Assembly (NCBI RefSeq): GCF_001753245.1
Contig: NZ_CP017415.1
Span: forward strand, 3,218,040 to 3,282,039
Reading direction: 5' to 3'
Length of the DNA stretch: 64,000 bases
From: Acidihalobacter yilgarnensis
GTDB lineage: Bacteria; Pseudomonadota; Gammaproteobacteria; DSM-5130; Acidihalobacteraceae
Positions 39,676 through 47,985 of the stretch are shown here, in pieces. The stretch's first letter is position 1; every line of letters starts with the position of its first letter. A program made the position numbers and the translations under genes. A model generated the notes under the pieces. That model worked only from the letters and a program-made list of their open reading frames with translations. It was not told the DNA's origin and did no database searches.

Positions 39676-41288
39676 ACGACCTCGACCAAAAACAACTGGG
39701 CAAGACCCTCTGGAACATCGCCGACACCCTGCGCGGCGCGATGAACGCGGACGATTTCCGCGACTACATGCTGTCCTTCCTCTTCCTGCGCTACCTCTCG
39801 GACAATTATGAGACGGCCGCGAAGAAGGAGCTGGGCAAAGACTACCCCACGCTCGCTGCGGACGACCGCAGCGTGCCGCTGACGCTGTGGTATGCCAACA
39901 ACCCGGACGACACCATCGCGTTCGAGAAACAAATGCGCCGCAAGGTGCATTACGTCATCCAGCCGCAGCACCTCTGGAACAGCATCGCCAATCTGGCCCG
40001 CACCCAGAATGGCGAACTGCTCAACACGCTACAGGCGGGTTTCAAATACATCGAAAACGAGTCCTTCGAGAGCACCTTCAACGGTCTGTTCTCGGAGATC
40101 AACCTCGGCTCGGACAAGCTCGGCCGGAAATATGAAGACCGCAACGCCAAGCTCTGCGCCATCATCGCGGAGATCGCCAAAGGGCTGGCGGAATTCTCCA
40201 CCGGCATCGATGCCCTGGGCGATGCCTACGAATACCTGATTGGCCAGTTTGCCGCCGGTTCCGGCAAGAAGGCGGGCGAGTTCTACACCCCGCAGCAGAT
40301 TTCCGACATCCTGTCCGCCATCGTCACCCTCGACAGCCAGGAACCCGCCACCGGCAAGAAAGAGCGCCTGGCCAGTGTGCTCGACTTCGCCTGCGGCTCC
40401 GGTTCCCTGCTGCTGAACGTGCGCAAGCGCATGGGTCCGCACGGCATCGGCAAGATTTACGGACAGGAAAAGAACATCACCACTTACAACCTGGCGCGCA
40501 TGAACATGCTGCTGCACGGGGTGAAGGACACGGAGTTCGAGATCTATCACGGCGACACGCTAACGAACGATTGGGACATCCTGCGCGAGCTGAATCCCGC
40601 CAAGAAACCCAGCTTCGATGCCATCGTCGCCAATCCGCCGTTCAGCTACCGCTGGGAGCCCACGGCCGCCATGGGTGACGACGTCCGCTTCAAGAACCAT
40701 GGACTGGCCCCCAAATCCGCCGCCGATTTCGCCTTCCTGCTGCACGGCTTTCACTTCCTCAAAGACGAAGGCGTGATGGCCATCATCCTGCCCCACGGCG
40801 TGCTGTTCCGTGGCGGCGCGGAGGAGCGCATCCGCACCAAGCTGCTCAAAGACGGCCACATCGACACCGTCATCGGCCTGCCCGCGAACCTGTTCTACTC
40901 CACCGGCATCCCGGTCTGCATCCTCGTGCTCAAGAAGTGCAAGAAGCCCGATGACGTGCTGTTCATCAACGCCGCCGAGCACTTTGTGAAAGGCAAACGC
41001 CAGAACCAACTGACGCAAGAGCACATCGCCAAGATCATTGAGGCCTACCAATTCCGCAAGGAAGAGGACCGCTACTCAAAGCGCATCGGCATGGAGCGCA
41101 TCGCCGCGGAAGGTTACAACCTGAACATCTCGCGCTACATCAGCACGGCGGTGAGCGAGAAAGAAATCAGCCTGGATGAGACCCATGCGAGCTTGGTGAA
41201 AATCGAGAAGGCGATCCGGATCGCGACGGCGAAGCACAATGCATTCCTTAAAGAACTGGACAAGCCGCTGTTGCCGTCGGCGGATTGA
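39672..41288 (+). CDS. hsdM: Type I methyltransferase subunit HsdM
   Basis: 538 residues. N-terminal helical domain (WNIADTLRGAMNADDFRDYMLSFLFLRYLS), then the SAM-binding motif LDFACGSGSLLL and the N6-adenine catalytic motif NPPF in DAIVANPPFSYRW. With HsdS it methylates the target and protects host DNA. In most operons hsdM precedes hsdS and hsdR; here the order is hsdR-hsdS-orf-rhuM-hsdM, all with tiny gaps or overlaps. Confidence 0.95.
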   Translation: MNDLDQKQLGKTLWNIADTLRGAMNADDFRDYMLSFLFLRYLSDNYETAAKKELGKDYPTLAADDRSVPLTLWYANNPDDTIAFEKQMRRKVHYVIQPQHLWNSIANLARTQNGELLNTLQAGFKYIENESFESTFNGLFSEINLGSDKLGRKYEDRNAKLCAIIAEIAKGLAEFSTGIDALGDAYEYLIGQFAAGSGKKAGEFYTPQQISDILSAIVTLDSQEPATGKKERLASVLDFACGSGSLLLNVRKRMGPHGIGKIYGQEKNITTYNLARMNMLLHGVKDTEFEIYHGDTLTNDWDILRELNPAKKPSFDAIVANPPFSYRWEPTAAMGDDVRFKNHGLAPKSAADFAFLLHGFHFLKDEGVMAIILPHGVLFRGGAEERIRTKLLKDGHIDTVIGLPANLFYSTGIPVCILVLKKCKKPDDVLFINAAEHFVKGKRQNQLTQEHIAKIIEAYQFRKEEDRYSKRIGMERIAAEGYNLNISRYISTAVSEKEISLDETHASLVKIEKAIRIATAKHNAFLKELDKPLLPSAD

Positions 41289-41721
41289 AGTTCGTCGTGG
41301 ATTTGGAAACGGCGTTAGGAATGCGCTGATTTAGTCAGCGTTTGTGGTCCTTGTCCTTCTACGTTGGAGCACACCCCTCGAACGGAGGCGAAGGGCGAAC
41401 AGTGCCCGGTGGCCGCCGGAGTGACCAGCCCGAACCATACGCTGGGCCACCTGTACACGCATTGTGATCGTAGCCAAACGCACCCCGCCTTCGGTCTGCG
41501 GGGGCCGCCGAAGGCGGGGCGCAGGGCGTACAGCCCGCAGCCCCCGAAGCGCCAGCGAAGGGCCGGGGGGAGCCGGGTCCGGACACGCGCCGAGAGAGGT
41601 CGGGACAGGCAATCCGCATGACGGGCGCACCCCGTGCGCCTGGCGGGCGGGTTGCGGTTCCGGCCGAACCGAGGTCGTGAGCGAGCCCCAGCGAGCGGTC
41701 GGATCTGGGGGGCAACGCCCC

Positions 41722-41753
41722 GGCACGCCGAGCGAAGCGCGGCAACCCGCTGG
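41722..41753 (+). repeat. Left arm of a 32-bp inverted repeat
   Basis: Matches the reverse complement of 41890-41921 with one mismatch; the arms are separated by 136 bases. Each arm also contains the self-complementary GCGAAGCGC-type core. Confidence 0.8.
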
Positions 41754-41889
41754 CAGGGTGGAGGGGCGTGCGGTCCGCGTGACAGCCGACCCACAGGGCG
41801 GCTGGCGCGGGGGCTGCCCGTGCCGACACCGGGGCGCAACGCGACTCGGCAAATTCCAGCCAGCGTAGCGTGGCGGAATGCAGCCCGCG

Positions 41890-41921
41890 CCAGCGGGTTG
41901 CCGCGCTTCGCGCGGCGTGCC
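41890..41921 (-). repeat. Right arm of a 32-bp inverted repeat
   Basis: Partner of 41722-41753. Followed by further small hairpins (GACGCGGAGCGTC and CCGCGAAGCGTAGCGG type). Confidence 0.8.
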
Positions 41922-42107
41922 CGTCAAGGACGCGGAGCGTCCGCGAAGCGTAGCGGAGGTGTCGTCCGAGTCTGGGGCGGCGCGTCCAGCGCCGAGGCCG
42001 TACAACCGCGTAGCGGCGGCGTTCAGCCGCCCTCGACCGTAGGGAGAGGGGTGTGCGGTCGGTCCACAGGCTCGGGCGATCACACGCCTTTGACCGCACC
42101 CGGCCAT

Positions 42108-42172
42108 CCGTCACCTTACCCGTCACCGCGCTGACAAATAGGTCGGTCGGCGGTGACAGGTACTGTGACGGG
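42108..42172. promoter_or_regulatory. Cluster of CCGTCAC boxes upstream of the replication-relaxation-like gene
   Basis: CCGTCACC at 42108-42115 and CCCGTCACC at 42119-42127 are direct copies; GCGGTGAC at 42150-42157 and GTGACGGG near 42165-42172 are inverted copies. Four boxes in 65 bases, about 150 bases before the gene, suggest an operator or iteron-like site. Confidence 0.55.
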
Positions 42173-42326
42173 ATCTCCAGTCGGCGAGAATCGCTGACCA
42201 TCCTGATTGACCGCTCAGGATGGGCGCTCTGGACGGCCGAGCGGTCATCCTGTCGAGCCTCCCAATTTAAATTTTCCCCTAGACCTTCTGACGTGCTTTT
42301 CCCCACACGACAGGAGGTCTCTAATC

Positions 42327-43253
42327 ATGCCCAAACACGACATCGCCCGCTATGCCACATCGGCCAAAGAGCGCCATCAGAAGATACTCGAACATTGCTT
42401 GCTCTGGACCCTGCGCTGGCAGTTCGTCAGCGACCGGACGCTGGCCAAAATGATCCAGACGTTCTTAGAATCGAACCGCCCACGGATAGCCTATCAGCTC
42501 ATGCGCGAGGGTTGGCTTAAAGCCTGTCAGGTACCCATCGGACATCGACTTCTCGACGGCAAGCGGGTCTATGCGTTGTCCGAAGCGGGGCGCGCCTGGT
42601 GCCATGAGCACTTGGACTTGGACTCACGGATCATCCGACTGCATGACGGCACCCCTCGCCCCGCCTGGGGCAGCATGCAGCACTTACTCGATCTGCAACG
42701 GATCTTCCTCGGCACGGACCATTTGGGGATGCTGATGTACTGGAGCGAACCCGAGACTCGGCGGATGTACAGCGATCAGGCCCATGATCTGATCCCGGAT
42801 ATGGTGTTGGACTTTGACGGCGCACCGGGGCTTAACCAAGTCTGGGTTGAGTACGAGCGCAGCCCCAAGAACGACTTGCGCCTTGCGCACTGGGTCAACC
42901 TCTATGCCGCGCTTTTCCGGGCTCAAGACCAGGCGGCGCATCATCGTGCCCTCGACCTCGCGCACCGCCAGGCACAAGCGTCTGGGACGTATCCTGTGGA
43001 TGCTTCGGCCGAAGCATCGCCACCTGCGCTGCTGAAGGTGATCGTCATCGTCACCACGAAGTATCAGCGAGAGCGTTATGCAGCGGCCTTCTCGGTGGAG
43101 GCGGCAGCGGAGACGTACCGCCTCAGGGGGAACAACAAGCTCCAGCAAGGCAAAAACCATCTCCCGGTCGCGGAGTACATCGCCAGACGCGTCGAGGTCT
43201 TTACGTTGGCGCAGTGGCTGGCGGATGAGGACTCGGCAGACAGAGATGTCTGA
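42327..43253 (+). CDS. Replication-relaxation/MobC-like winged-helix protein
   Basis: 308 residues from the ATG preceded by AGGAGGT (42312-42318). Residues about 10-65 look like a winged helix (RHQKILEHCLLWTLRWQFVSDRTLAKMI...). The middle has PDMVLDFDG then VWVEYERSPK, a D...ExE...K pattern like PD-(D/E)xK nuclease folds seen in replication-relaxation family proteins of mobile elements. The precise function is not known. It is near the CCGTCAC cluster and faces dinB. Confidence 0.6.
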   Translation: MPKHDIARYATSAKERHQKILEHCLLWTLRWQFVSDRTLAKMIQTFLESNRPRIAYQLMREGWLKACQVPIGHRLLDGKRVYALSEAGRAWCHEHLDLDSRIIRLHDGTPRPAWGSMQHLLDLQRIFLGTDHLGMLMYWSEPETRRMYSDQAHDLIPDMVLDFDGAPGLNQVWVEYERSPKNDLRLAHWVNLYAALFRAQDQAAHHRALDLAHRQAQASGTYPVDASAEASPPALLKVIVIVTTKYQRERYAAAFSVEAAAETYRLRGNNKLQQGKNHLPVAEYIARRVEVFTLAQWLADEDSADRDV

Positions 43254-43434
43254 TCACCCCGCGACGGTCGGTGCGTGCACCGCTGGGCAGGCCAAGACGT
43301 GGGTGCCGTGCCAACCCACCCCCGGCCCGAGGGGCCGACCCCGCCGGAGGCGGGGTGAGGGGTTAGCGGGGGTAGCGGCAAGGGGCCGAGTCCGGGCACG
43401 AGGTCGGGGCTCACACACCCTCGCCTCCATATCG

Positions 43435-44613
43435 CTACGGTTTACGTCGCACCCCCCAATGCACGGCGCCACGGCCGAATCGGTCGCTGATGCGATCGAG
43501 CGTCGCGTAGAGCGGCTCTCGACCTGTTGCGGGCGCAGGCTCAACCTCGGCGAACAGATCGGACTGGGTGGGCGCTGTGGCATCCCAGCCGGCCAGGCCG
43601 AGGCCGATCAGCCGGACCGGACGTGCCGCCCAGTCCCCTTCTTGGTAGAGCGCCCAGGCATGACGGTAGAGCACGTCGTCGTCGGCCGTGGGCACGGGGA
43701 GTGTCCGTTGCCGGGTATGGGTCTTGAATCCCCGAAAGCGCAGCTTGAGGGTCACCGTGGAGCCCTTCAGGCCCGCCTGGCGGGCGGTATGGCCGATCTC
43801 CTGTGCCGCCCACAGCAGGGTGTCGCGCAGGAGCACCGGATCGGTGATGTCCTCGGCGAAGGTGGTCTCCTTGGAGATGGACTTGCGCACCGTGTCGGTG
43901 TGCAGGACATCGGAGGCGATGCCACAGGCCTGATCCTGGAAGCGCCGGGCGGCGTGCGCACCGAGATGCTGAATCAGCTGCGTGGCATCGGCCAGGCGCA
44001 CGTCTTTGACGGTGCGAAGTCCGAGGTCATGCAGCACCGCAGCGGCCTTGCCGCCGAGGCCGCGGAGCGCGGTCAGTGGCATCGGATCGAGAAAGGCCTG
44101 CACCCGCGCCGAGGGCACCACCATCAGCCCGTCAGGCTTGTGGTACTCCGAGGCCAGCTTCGCGATCAGGCGGTTCGGTCCGATACCCACCGAGGCGGTC
44201 AGGCCCACGGCATCGGCGATTACCTGCTTGGCGCGTTGACCGATCATCTCAGGTGGCCCCACCAGGCGTTCGAGACCGGACACGTCCAGGTAGGCCTCGT
44301 CGATCGAGACCGGTTCGACCACGGGCGAAATCGTGTTGAGTGCCGCCATGATGCACTGCGAGACGGCGGCATAATGCGCCATGCGCGGACGCACATAGAC
44401 CGTGTCGGCCGGCAACCGGCGCGCGGCCTCCGAAATCGGCATGGCTGAGTGGACGCCATAACGCCGGGCCTCGTAGGAACAGGTCGCCACCACGCCGCGC
44501 TGGCCGGGTGCTGCGCCGACCACCAGGGGACGGCCTCGCCACTCCGGATGATCGCGTTGCTCGACCGCCGCGAAAAAGGCGTCGAGATCGATGTGCATGA
44601 TCCGTCTGGACAT
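43435..44613 (-). CDS. dinB: DNA polymerase IV (Y-family)
   Basis: 392 residues. IMHIDLDAFFAAVEQRDHPEWRGRPLVVG opens the Y-family palm with the first catalytic Asp; SIDEAYLDV carries the second Asp-Glu pair; later GIGPNRLIAKLASEYHKPDGL and the HhH-like LRGLGGKAAAVLHDLGL are typical. It lacks a clear C-terminal beta-clamp motif such as QLxLF, though SDLFAEVE may serve. It gives error-prone bypass synthesis. Converges on the gene ending at 43253; the interval 43254-43434 shows only GC hairpins. Confidence 0.92.
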   Translation of the reverse strand: MSRRIMHIDLDAFFAAVEQRDHPEWRGRPLVVGAAPGQRGVVATCSYEARRYGVHSAMPISEAARRLPADTVYVRPRMAHYAAVSQCIMAALNTISPVVEPVSIDEAYLDVSGLERLVGPPEMIGQRAKQVIADAVGLTASVGIGPNRLIAKLASEYHKPDGLMVVPSARVQAFLDPMPLTALRGLGGKAAAVLHDLGLRTVKDVRLADATQLIQHLGAHAARRFQDQACGIASDVLHTDTVRKSISKETTFAEDITDPVLLRDTLLWAAQEIGHTARQAGLKGSTVTLKLRFRGFKTHTRQRTLPVPTADDDVLYRHAWALYQEGDWAARPVRLIGLGLAGWDATAPTQSDLFAEVEPAPATGREPLYATLDRISDRFGRGAVHWGVRRKP

Positions 44614-44940
44614 GGACCCGGTAGGCTGGCGCCCGGTAGTGGATGGGATCGGCTGGTATGGCCATCAGGTCAGGGCGGACCAAGACCCGAACGACTGATG
44701 GATTATTCCGCCGCCTCGGCAGCCGTACCAGTCGACGGCCAAGCAGACGATCAAGCAGTACGGCGGTATGATGCGAGTGGCTGGTTTTGGGATCGGCGCT
44801 CAACTGGCGCTTTCGGCCACATCCGGTCGTTCATGCTCTTCCGTATCTGTCCGATGGACGACAGGAGTGCAGCTGCGGGAACCTGTCGTTAGCCTAACTC
44901 TGGATGGGCGCCAGCGTCATGTCCCCATTTTCATACATGG

Positions 44941-45045
44941 ATATAGAGACAGAGGGATGATAAAGTGCTGAAGAATCGGCCGGTTAATCTCTGTTTACGT
45001 GGGTCTCTATATTAAAGAATGTCCGGACCCGTCGGTCTCTATATT
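44941..45045. repeat. Three copies of GTCTCTATAT before the first cassette gene
   Basis: GGTCTCTATATT occurs at 45002-45013 and 45034-45045 (32 bases apart) and its core is inverted at 44941-44950. The copies lie within 140 bases upstream of the gene at 45082 and could be regulatory. The rest of 44614-45081 shows no gene; a GTTAGCC at 44889-44895 may be the edge of an older cassette site. Confidence 0.5.
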
Positions 45046-45081
45046 TACTGTTATAAGTCACAATCAGCACTCGGAGTATAA

Positions 45082-45579
45082 ATGGAAAAATTACTCATAG
45101 CTGTCCTCGGTAATCGAAACTCGGGGAAAAATCATACGTGGAATACGCTATTTGGCTCTACTGTAAGAACCGGAAAAGAAGAGCGTCGCCTGTATTTCAA
45201 TGATTGTGAATACGTTAATGTGTTTTTGGTTAGCGGATCACCAGAGGAACGCGAAACGTATGTGGGTGATCTAATTGCAGAAAAAGAGCCAAGGATTGTG
45301 CTTTGCTCAACTCAATACAGAGATGATGTGAAAACTACATATAAGTATTTTGTTGATAATGGCTTTTTCTTGTTTGTCCATTGGTTAAATCCAGGATATT
45401 CCGATTTGGATGTGCCATCATTTGACAGTCTTGGTCTCGTGAACTGGCTGCTATCGCAACAATCAATTATCGGAATACGTTCTGGAAAGTCGTCTGCCGA
45501 CTCAAGAGTTGAAGAAATGAAGGAGTATATTTATGGCTGGGCAAAATTCAGAAATCTTGTTTTAAATGAGTGTGAGTAA
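45082..45579 (+). CDS. P-loop-like protein carried on an integron cassette
   Basis: 165 residues; GGAG lies just before the ATG. The N terminus IAVLGNRNSGKNHTWNTLFG resembles a Walker A motif (GxxxxGK) but has Asn where Ser or Thr is usual. The rest is not recognised. It is AT-rich, unlike dinB upstream, and its stop is 5 bases before an attC site, the arrangement of an integron gene cassette. Possible nucleotide-binding protein; function unknown. Confidence 0.75.
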   Translation: MEKLLIAVLGNRNSGKNHTWNTLFGSTVRTGKEERRLYFNDCEYVNVFLVSGSPEERETYVGDLIAEKEPRIVLCSTQYRDDVKTTYKYFVDNGFFLFVHWLNPGYSDLDVPSFDSLGLVNWLLSQQSIIGIRSGKSSADSRVEEMKEYIYGWAKFRNLVLNECE

Positions 45580-45584
45580 GTGAC

Positions 45585-45653
45585 TTATAACACGTCGCTC
45601 CAGCCGACGTCAGGCCGCGGGGCGGCCTTCCTCGGCTGAGCTTGGCGTTAGGC
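45585..45653 (+). repeat. Integron attC site 1
   Basis: Starts TTATAAC and ends GTTAGGC, the two core sites. The inner arms GCTC-C-AGCCGA (45597-45607) and TCGGCTGAGC (45632-45641) pair with one unpaired base, the strand-selecting feature of attC, and an inner GC hairpin fills the loop. It follows the stop at 45579. Confidence 0.8.
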
Positions 45654-45685
45654 GCATTCGATATTCATTTCACGGGAGCGTTGCT

Positions 45686-45862
45686 ATGACCGAAAACCTC
45701 ATCCTACAGTGCCCTGTCTGCGGCAAGGAAATCATCAACACTCGGAATTCCGTCCAACCGTACAACGACTTTGACGATTACGTTAGCTTTCGATGTAGCG
45801 GTTGTAAGAAGACTTTCACAGAAGCCGAAATTGCCGCAATGATGAATGCATCATCGCCCTAG
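45686..45862 (+). CDS. Small zinc-ribbon cassette protein
   Basis: 58 residues; not listed by simple length filters. It reads LQCPVCGKEIINTRN ... FRCSGCKKTFTEAEI, two CxxC pairs spaced as in a zinc ribbon. Such short zinc-finger proteins are common in integron cassettes. It starts 33 bases after attC 1, with GGGAG upstream. Function unknown. Confidence 0.75.
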   Translation: MTENLILQCPVCGKEIINTRNSVQPYNDFDDYVSFRCSGCKKTFTEAEIAAMMNASSP

Positions 45863-45943
45863 ATCATTTGAGGCGTACTGAATGACCGAACAGTGGAATG
45901 ACGCGCTATTTGAAAACTTTGTTCAGCTGCGAAATGCGCTTAG

Positions 45944-47120
45944 GGCAACGCTGAATAAGCGGCTGCATTAATCCATCATCACGTCTGATACGTTTTGCCC
46001 GTAGTCAGGCGGCCAGATTACGGTTTTCTGTTCCTGGTTTTCACTATTTACGCGCCTTGAGGCGCGTTGTTGGCCCGCAACGGTTCATCATGCGGGTACT
46101 CGGGGGCGCGACAGGTATAAGTTGGCCAGTCCGAGCGCCACGAAACTGCGGTTCGCATTCTTGTCCAAACCTCGGTAACGCACTTTGCTGAACCCCCACA
46201 GTCGCTTCACGACGGCGAAAACGTGCTCGACCCGGGCGCGGATCCGTGACTTGTTGCGATTACGCGAACGCTCGGCCTCGTCGACTTCGCCACCCTTGCG
46301 TATGCGTTGGTTGGTAAAGTCCTTCGCCCGAGGGGCATGCGCCCGAATCAGCGCTTTTTGACTGGCGTAGGCGCTGTCGCCATAGACCCGACGTTCCTCG
46401 CCGTGCAGCAGGTCCGCGAGCAGGTGTTTATCGTGCACGTTGGCGGCGGTCACCGCCGCGCTGTGCACCAACCCGGTACGACTGTCCACACCGATGTGCA
46501 GCTTCATGCCGAAATACCATTGCTGACCCTTGCGGGTCTGATGCATGTCGGGATCGCGCGCCTTGCGGGCGTTCTTCGTTGAACTCGGCGCACCGATGAT
46601 CGTGGCGTCGACGATCGTTCCAGTGCCGACCTTCAGGCCTCGGTCCCGCAGGGTCTGATTGACCTGCGCGAACAACGACGCACCCAGGTCGTGCTGCTCC
46701 AGTAAGCGACGAAATTTCAACAGGGTCGTTCCGTCCGGGACCCGCTCTCGGCCCAGGTCAATGCCCACGAATCGCCGCAGCGCCGTGCTGTCCAGTAGCG
46801 CTTCTTCACACGCCTCGTCAGCCAGGTTGAACCAGTGCTGCACGAAATACATCCGCAGCATCCGTTCCAGTCCCACCGGGGGGCGACCCTTCCCCGCCTT
46901 CGGGTAGTGGGGTTCAATCACCGCGCACAACGCTGACCAAGGCACGAGTGGCTCCATCGTCGAAAGAAACACATCACGACGCGTCGCTCGTCGATGGACC
47001 TCGAATCCTTCACCTTGGTCCGCTGCCATTGCCAGTGTCTGCTGTTTCATCGTCACGATCCCAATTGGTTGTCAGGGCAACTCAATTTTCGCAGAGGTAA
47101 GAGACTTTTTCAGCGTTGCC
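45944..47120 (-). mobile_element. IS5-family insertion sequence
   Basis: 1177 bp bounded by imperfect inverted repeats starting GGCAACGCTGAA and by a 4-bp target duplication TTAG (45940-45943 and 47121-47124). Four-base CTAR-like duplications are typical of IS5. It carries one transposase gene on the minus strand and looks intact. Confidence 0.92.
46088..47056 (-). CDS. IS5-family transposase
   Basis: 322 residues. The N-terminal DUF772-like region (LVPWSALCAVIEPHYPK...GRPPVGLERMLRMYFVQHWFNLAD) and the DDE core are present: Asp in GTIVDATIIGAPSS, Asp in VYGDSAYAS and Glu in RVEHVFAVVKRLWGF. No frameshift, so it may be active. Confidence 0.95.
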   Translation of the reverse strand: MTMKQQTLAMAADQGEGFEVHRRATRRDVFLSTMEPLVPWSALCAVIEPHYPKAGKGRPPVGLERMLRMYFVQHWFNLADEACEEALLDSTALRRFVGIDLGRERVPDGTTLLKFRRLLEQHDLGASLFAQVNQTLRDRGLKVGTGTIVDATIIGAPSSTKNARKARDPDMHQTRKGQQWYFGMKLHIGVDSRTGLVHSAAVTAANVHDKHLLADLLHGEERRVYGDSAYASQKALIRAHAPRAKDFTNQRIRKGGEVDEAERSRNRNKSRIRARVEHVFAVVKRLWGFSKVRYRGLDKNANRSFVALGLANLYLSRPRVPA

Positions 47121-47398
47121 TTAGAGCGGCGAAAAAGGGAAAGAACTATCAATGCGTTCTCTCCGTCGGGGAGAGCATCCTTGAGTTGGACAAGCGAGCT
47201 ACGTTCCTAAAGAAGATCGCAACTCCTATTTTTCAGAAGGACATGGCGGAAGCATGTATCAAGTTAGGTGCTGTCAATTCCGCCATCGAATATCTGCTTG
47301 CGGCAAAGGCAGGATTTGAGGAGCGAAGGAATGGATCTGACGATTGGCAGAAGGATATTGAGTTGATTAACAAGAAACTCGCAAAGCTAATGCCATGC

Positions 47399-47465
47399 GC
47401 CTAACCCATCATTCCACCGGACCTGCGCGAAAAGCCGTGCAGGCCGTTGAATTCAAACGTTGGGC
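47399..47465 (+). repeat. Integron attC site 2
   Basis: Begins GCCTAAC and ends GTTGGGC, which are nearly complementary. Inner arms CGGACCTGC and GCAGGCCG pair with one unpaired A. It ends the cassette interrupted by the IS. The first core overlaps the stop of the cassette gene. Confidence 0.88.
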
Positions 47466-47612
47466 GTCAAGAATGTGTGCCCGTACCGTAGTGAAATGTA
47501 GTCATCCTGACGGTTGATCATGCCATTGCCAGAGAAAGAGTGCGTTCTTCACGCTAGATGAAATCGCAAATCGGTGGCGCTTCGCCTAGGCGTTAAGTTA
47601 ACGTGTTGAAAG

Positions 47613-47647
47613 TGCGGTATGGGGGCTGAGACCAGTTCCCATACCGC
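47613..47647. terminator. Hairpin between the cassette region and the ubiquitin-like operon
   Basis: A perfect 10-bp inverted repeat GCGGTATGGG / CCCATACCGC with a 15-base loop. Followed by TTATAG rather than a long T run, so terminator function is only possible. The interval 47466-47832 otherwise holds no clear gene; a GCGTTAAG near 47591 may be another cassette edge. Confidence 0.5.
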
Positions 47648-47832
47648 TTATAGCAGCTTAGCTGGCTGTCCTTTGGATGATTACAAGCGGCGTGTCGGTT
47701 TGGTAGATCGTTTCGCTATACCAAAGAGGGGGTGCCGCTTCCCTTCTGACTTGAATGTGAGTAGTACGCCCCAATAACCAATGTGGACAAGCCTTTGCTT
47801 GTTTTCTTCTATTCACCTTATGGAGCCCGCTT

Positions 47833-47985
47833 ATGTCAGACAAAGATACCGAAAAAGAAGACAAGACCCATCACCATGATAAGCAACATGGACCAGATCA
47901 TCGCCCGCCTGGTCCGCCTAACGACGTCCCGCCAGGAAAGCATCGCGCACCCAATGTCCCAGGTAACAGACCAGTCGGTCGATGA
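47833..47985 (+). CDS. 50-residue His/Pro-rich disordered peptide, first gene of a ubiquitin-like operon
   Basis: MSDKDTEKEDKTHHHDKQHG opens a 50-residue protein with no hydrophobic core; the second half is Pro, Gly, Arg and His rich and ends in RPVGR. GGAG (47822-47825) lies 7 bases before the ATG, and the stop overlaps the start of the E2-E1 gene (ATGA), so it is very likely translated and coupled. No beta-grasp fold can fit. It could be a small protein modifier in the manner of the disordered Pup, a substrate or a regulator of the conjugation enzymes. Family not recognised. Confidence 0.7.
   Translation: MSDKDTEKEDKTHHHDKQHGPDHRPPGPPNDVPPGKHRAPNVPGNRPVGR

Larger units (their letters stand above)
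41289..42326. other. 1-kb GC-rich noncoding region with inverted repeats
   Basis: No convincing gene. The overlapping long frames on both strands are low-complexity Arg/Pro/Ala translations of GC-rich DNA. The region holds a 32-bp near-perfect inverted repeat (41722-41753 and 41890-41921), many small hairpins, and a cluster of CCGTCAC boxes before the next gene. It might be a replication, transfer or regulatory region of a former plasmid; this is not shown. Confidence 0.5.
45882..47404 (+). pseudogene. Cassette gene split by the IS5-family element
   Basis: The first part (45882-45943, MTEQWNDALFENFVQLRNALR) and the second (47125-47404) join into a 113-residue frame when the IS and one TTAG copy are removed: ...LRNALRAAKKGKNYQCVLSVGESILELDKR. 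The product looks helical and is not recognised. The TAA stop is inside the GCCTAAC core of attC 2, as usual for cassettes. It shares the cassette with the zinc-ribbon gene, as no attC lies between them. Confidence 0.85.

Noticed and set aside
41331-42306. Several frames of 130-315 residues in the GC-rich gap
   Set aside because: They overlap on both strands, are rich in Arg, Pro and Ala, lack ribosome-binding sites and show no domain pattern.
43078-44448. 456-residue frame on the plus strand
   Set aside because: Antisense to dinB, which has all Y-polymerase motifs.
44889-44895. attI or third attC site at GTTAGCC
   Set aside because: Only one core site is visible and no complementary partner was found upstream.
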